Shown piece after piece: positions 33,644 to 35,791 of a stretch of DNA of 35,791 bases. The DNA is from CAITZA01 sp937915285 (GTDB lineage Bacteria; Desulfobacterota; Desulfomonilia; Desulfomonilales; Desulfomonilaceae), in contig DAISIV010000035.1 of NCBI GenBank assembly GCA_036821825.1, forward strand, positions 1 to 35,791, read 5' to 3'. The notes under the pieces were generated by a model. It did not search any database and was not told where the DNA came from. It saw only the letters and a list, made by a program, of their open reading frames with translations. A program made the position numbers and the translations under genes. Each line of letters starts with the position of its first letter. The first letter of the stretch is position 1.

Positions 33644-35791
33644 TTATGATGCGGGATGTGACGAATCTGCAAACTGCCGTGCCGTCGATGAGTCAAGCGC
33701 CTTTTGTATGGCAATGACTAATTCCCCCCTTTTGACAGGTTTGTGCAAAACAGCCTTAATACCTGAGGAATAGATTTCAGGTTCATATGTTTCCCTTCCG
33801 TAACCGGTACAAAGGATGACCGGTGTTTCCGACCGTATGGAGGTCACGCTCCTGGCGAATTCAATTCCAGACATTCCCGGCATAGTAAGATCTGTGACCA
33901 CAATATCGAAGGATTCTGGCGAAAGTCTGAAAATATCAAGCGCTTTCAGAGGACAAAGCGCTGCCACGACCTCAAAACCCATATAGCCCAGTGTCTGGCT
34001 GACCATATCAATTAGCAATTTTTCGTCGTCCACCCAGAGTAACTTACCTCGGAAGCGGCTCGTCGTTTCAGTCGCATCCTCTTGAGTTTCTTCTGTCTGT
34101 CTGAGGGTAGTCGGCAAATAAACGTCAAAGGTGGAGCCCTGACCAGGCTCACTCCTCACGGTTACGGCGCCTCCATAACTTTGGACTATTCCATGTAAGA
34201 CAGACAGCCCCAGACCGGTCCCCTCCCCCACCTCCTTTGTCGTAAAATACGGCTCGAAGATTCTACTGAGAACACCTACGGGGATTCCTTCTCCTGTGTC
34301 AGACACAGACAGTCTCAAAAATCTACCCGGATAAATTGGTGGATGCAACGCGGTAAACTCTGTGGTCAGATCTTCACACGTCAGCTTCACAGTCAATTTC
34401 CCTCCGGATTTCTTCATTGAGTGGGCTGCATTCGAACAAAGGTTCATGAGTATCTGATAAACCTGGGTAGGGTCACCCTCAATATTTGGGACAGCAGGTT
34501 GAATTTCGGTCACTATCTCAACGGATGATGGGATTGCTCCACGCAGAAGTTTGACAGCCTCCTTGACAATTGGCGAGACATCAAACGTCTGTTTCTCCGG
34601 AGTAGATTGTCTGCTGAAGGTCAGAATTTGCTTCACCATGTCTGAAGCTCTATCGGCGGCCTTCAGTATCCGGTTGAGATTATCTGAGATTGTGCGATTA
34701 TTTTGGGCTTTAGCCAGAGCCAATTCCGCCGAACCTGTGATTGTGTAAAGGATGTTATTGAAATCATGAGCTATTCCTCCGGCTAAAGTGCCAATGGCTT
34801 CCATCTTTTGGGACTGGGCCAATTGTTCCTGCAGGCATTTTTCGGCCGTAACATCACGCTTTACAGATACATAGGCCACAACCTTCCCAGAAGTGTCTCT
34901 TACCGGCGAAATGGTTGACTGCTCATAGAATACTGAGCCGTCCTTTCGGCGGTTCTTGAAAAGCCCGTTCCATATTTTTTGGGATGAGAGAGTTTCCCAG
35001 ATGTTCCTGTAAAATGCTGGTTCATGCTCACCGCTTTTGAGGATGCGGGGATTTTGTCCCATGACTTCCTTGCGGGAATATCCCGTCACCTGTTCAAAGG
35101 CGGGGTTCACGTAGGTGATCCGTCCGTCGGAATCAGTTATGACAACAGATTCTGCGGCGTATTCTATGGCGGTGGCCAGTCTTTCGAGCGCCTCCTGGGA
35201 CTCCTTCCTGTCAGTAATGTCCATTCGCGCCCCGAGAATCCTGGCAGGCTTACCTGAAGAGTCCATTATTACTGATCCCATTGATAGTATCCAGCGGTAA
35301 TCTCCATCGCTATGACGCATTCTGTATTCGAGACTGTAATTGTCGCGACTTCCGCTTTCAAGCTCCCTAAAAATAGTGATGACCCTCTCTCTATCATCTG
35401 GGTGTGTCCTCATCTTTAAATCGTCGTAGTGGTCAGTCGATTCATGATCGCTATAACCCAGGATCGATTTCCATTCCTTGGAGTGATAGACCTGATTTGT
35501 TTTGATATCCAGATCAAACAGCCCAATGTTGGCGGCTTTTGTAGCCAATTCCAGCCTGCCTCCCATCTGTTCGATCTGGCTCTGCTTGAGTCTGTCTATC
35601 TCTATCGATTGGCGCCTTGTTCTCAAAAGCACCTCTATTCGGGCGATGAGTTCCTGTCGCTTGATGGGGGCTGTGATGATTTCATCAACCTTTTGCCATA
35701 TCTGCCGAGACAGCAGATTTGCATCCCGGTTGGTGGTTACAAGTATTGCCGGAACGAACAGGGCCCCTTGAGCGTGCTTTTTCTCCTCAAG
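33644..35791 (-). CDS. Receiver-PAS-PAS hybrid histidine kinase, 5' end cut by window
   Basis: The frame is open to the window edge, giving 715 visible residues; the true start lies beyond it. The first visible residues are the end of a receiver (FVPAILVTTN ... DEIITAPIKRQELIARIEVLL), so the protein starts with a receiver domain. The position usually held by the switch lysine is Ala (TAPI). Two PAS domains follow, then HisKA (GGIAHDFNN), HATPase_c (DTGEGI, GEGTGLGL) and a C-terminal receiver with VDDE, a TDLTMP phospho-Asp and KP. There is no membrane segment in the visible part. A GTG at 35632 would give 662 residues but would split the receiver. The last PAS-kinase-receiver block closely resembles that of the kinases at 4340-9022 and 19346-22756. 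Confidence 0.94.
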   Translation of the reverse strand, partial: LEEKKHAQGALFVPAILVTTNRDANLLSRQIWQKVDEIITAPIKRQELIARIEVLLRTRRQSIEIDRLKQSQIEQMGGRLELATKAANIGLFDLDIKTNQVYHSKEWKSILGYSDHESTDHYDDLKMRTHPDDRERVITIFRELESGSRDNYSLEYRMRHSDGDYRWILSMGSVIMDSSGKPARILGARMDITDRKESQEALERLATAIEYAAESVVITDSDGRITYVNPAFEQVTGYSRKEVMGQNPRILKSGEHEPAFYRNIWETLSSQKIWNGLFKNRRKDGSVFYEQSTISPVRDTSGKVVAYVSVKRDVTAEKCLQEQLAQSQKMEAIGTLAGGIAHDFNNILYTITGSAELALAKAQNNRTISDNLNRILKAADRASDMVKQILTFSRQSTPEKQTFDVSPIVKEAVKLLRGAIPSSVEIVTEIQPAVPNIEGDPTQVYQILMNLCSNAAHSMKKSGGKLTVKLTCEDLTTEFTALHPPIYPGRFLRLSVSDTGEGIPVGVLSRIFEPYFTTKEVGEGTGLGLSVLHGIVQSYGGAVTVRSEPGQGSTFDVYLPTTLRQTEETQEDATETTSRFRGKLLWVDDEKLLIDMVSQTLGYMGFEVVAALCPLKALDIFRLSPESFDIVVTDLTMPGMSGIEFARSVTSIRSETPVILCTGYGRETYEPEIYSSGIKAVLHKPVKRGELVIAIQKALDSSTARQFADSSHPAS

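Noticed and set aside
33489..33773. Plus-strand 94-codon frame in the dyad region
   Set aside because: Its end overlaps the conserved receiver of the minus-strand kinase. It has no Shine-Dalgarno and no recognisable domain.
1..35791. CRISPR arrays, tRNA or rRNA genes, insertion sequences, integrases
   Set aside because: No regularly spaced repeats, cloverleaf-like sequence, transposase or integrase motif was seen on either strand.

Overview
The window is a chromosomal stretch of moderate GC. It most likely comes from an anaerobic bacterium of the Desulfobacterota / former Deltaproteobacteria, perhaps a syntrophic or sulfate-reducing aromatic degrader. This is inferred from three things: KaiC/KaiB sitting with hybrid kinases, a molybdenum hydroxylase beside a PaaK-type aryl-CoA ligase, and a dense set of multi-PAS hybrid histidine kinases. 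I see no rRNA, tRNA, CRISPR array, insertion sequence or phage gene.

Region 1 (1-4222, + strand) is a tight operon: a double-domain KaiC ATPase, two different KaiB proteins, and a cytoplasmic PAS hybrid histidine kinase. No KaiA is present. The layout suggests a KaiC/KaiB switch or timer that reports through the adjacent kinase.

Region 2 (4340-9022, - strand) is a 1560-residue membrane hybrid kinase (CHASE, GAF, five PAS, HisKA, HATPase, receiver). It is followed by a 650-bp control region carrying a good sigma-70-type promoter and a perfect dyad.

Region 3 (9675-15209, + strand) is a catabolic cluster. It encodes the FAD, 2x[2Fe-2S] and molybdopterin subunits of a xanthine-oxidase-family enzyme resembling 4-hydroxybenzoyl-CoA reductase, a phenylacetate-CoA-ligase-like enzyme, and a 58-residue protein 4 bp downstream. 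The likely logic is to activate an aromatic acid to its CoA thioester and then remove or add a ring hydroxyl with the molybdoenzyme.

Region 4 (15225-22756) holds a patatin-like hydrolase (-), a soluble triple-PAS hybrid kinase with a degenerate receiver (+), a small zinc-ribbon/winged-helix protein (-), and a membrane hybrid kinase (-) whose periplasmic sensor carries a c-type heme motif.

Region 5 (23066-28492) holds an overlapping Mre11/Rad50-type pair (-) whose ATPase lacks a zinc hook, an exported cyclase-family protein (+), and an unrecognised small protein (-).

Region 6 (28717-35791, - strand) holds a CHASE hybrid kinase with two receivers, a short receiver-like remnant, a 530-bp non-coding stretch with several dyads, and the 3' part of a hybrid kinase that runs off the window and begins with a receiver.

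In total six hybrid histidine kinases lie within 36 kb, and no stand-alone DNA-binding response regulator is visible. Signalling must therefore leave this locus by phosphotransfer to proteins encoded elsewhere, or act through the receivers themselves.
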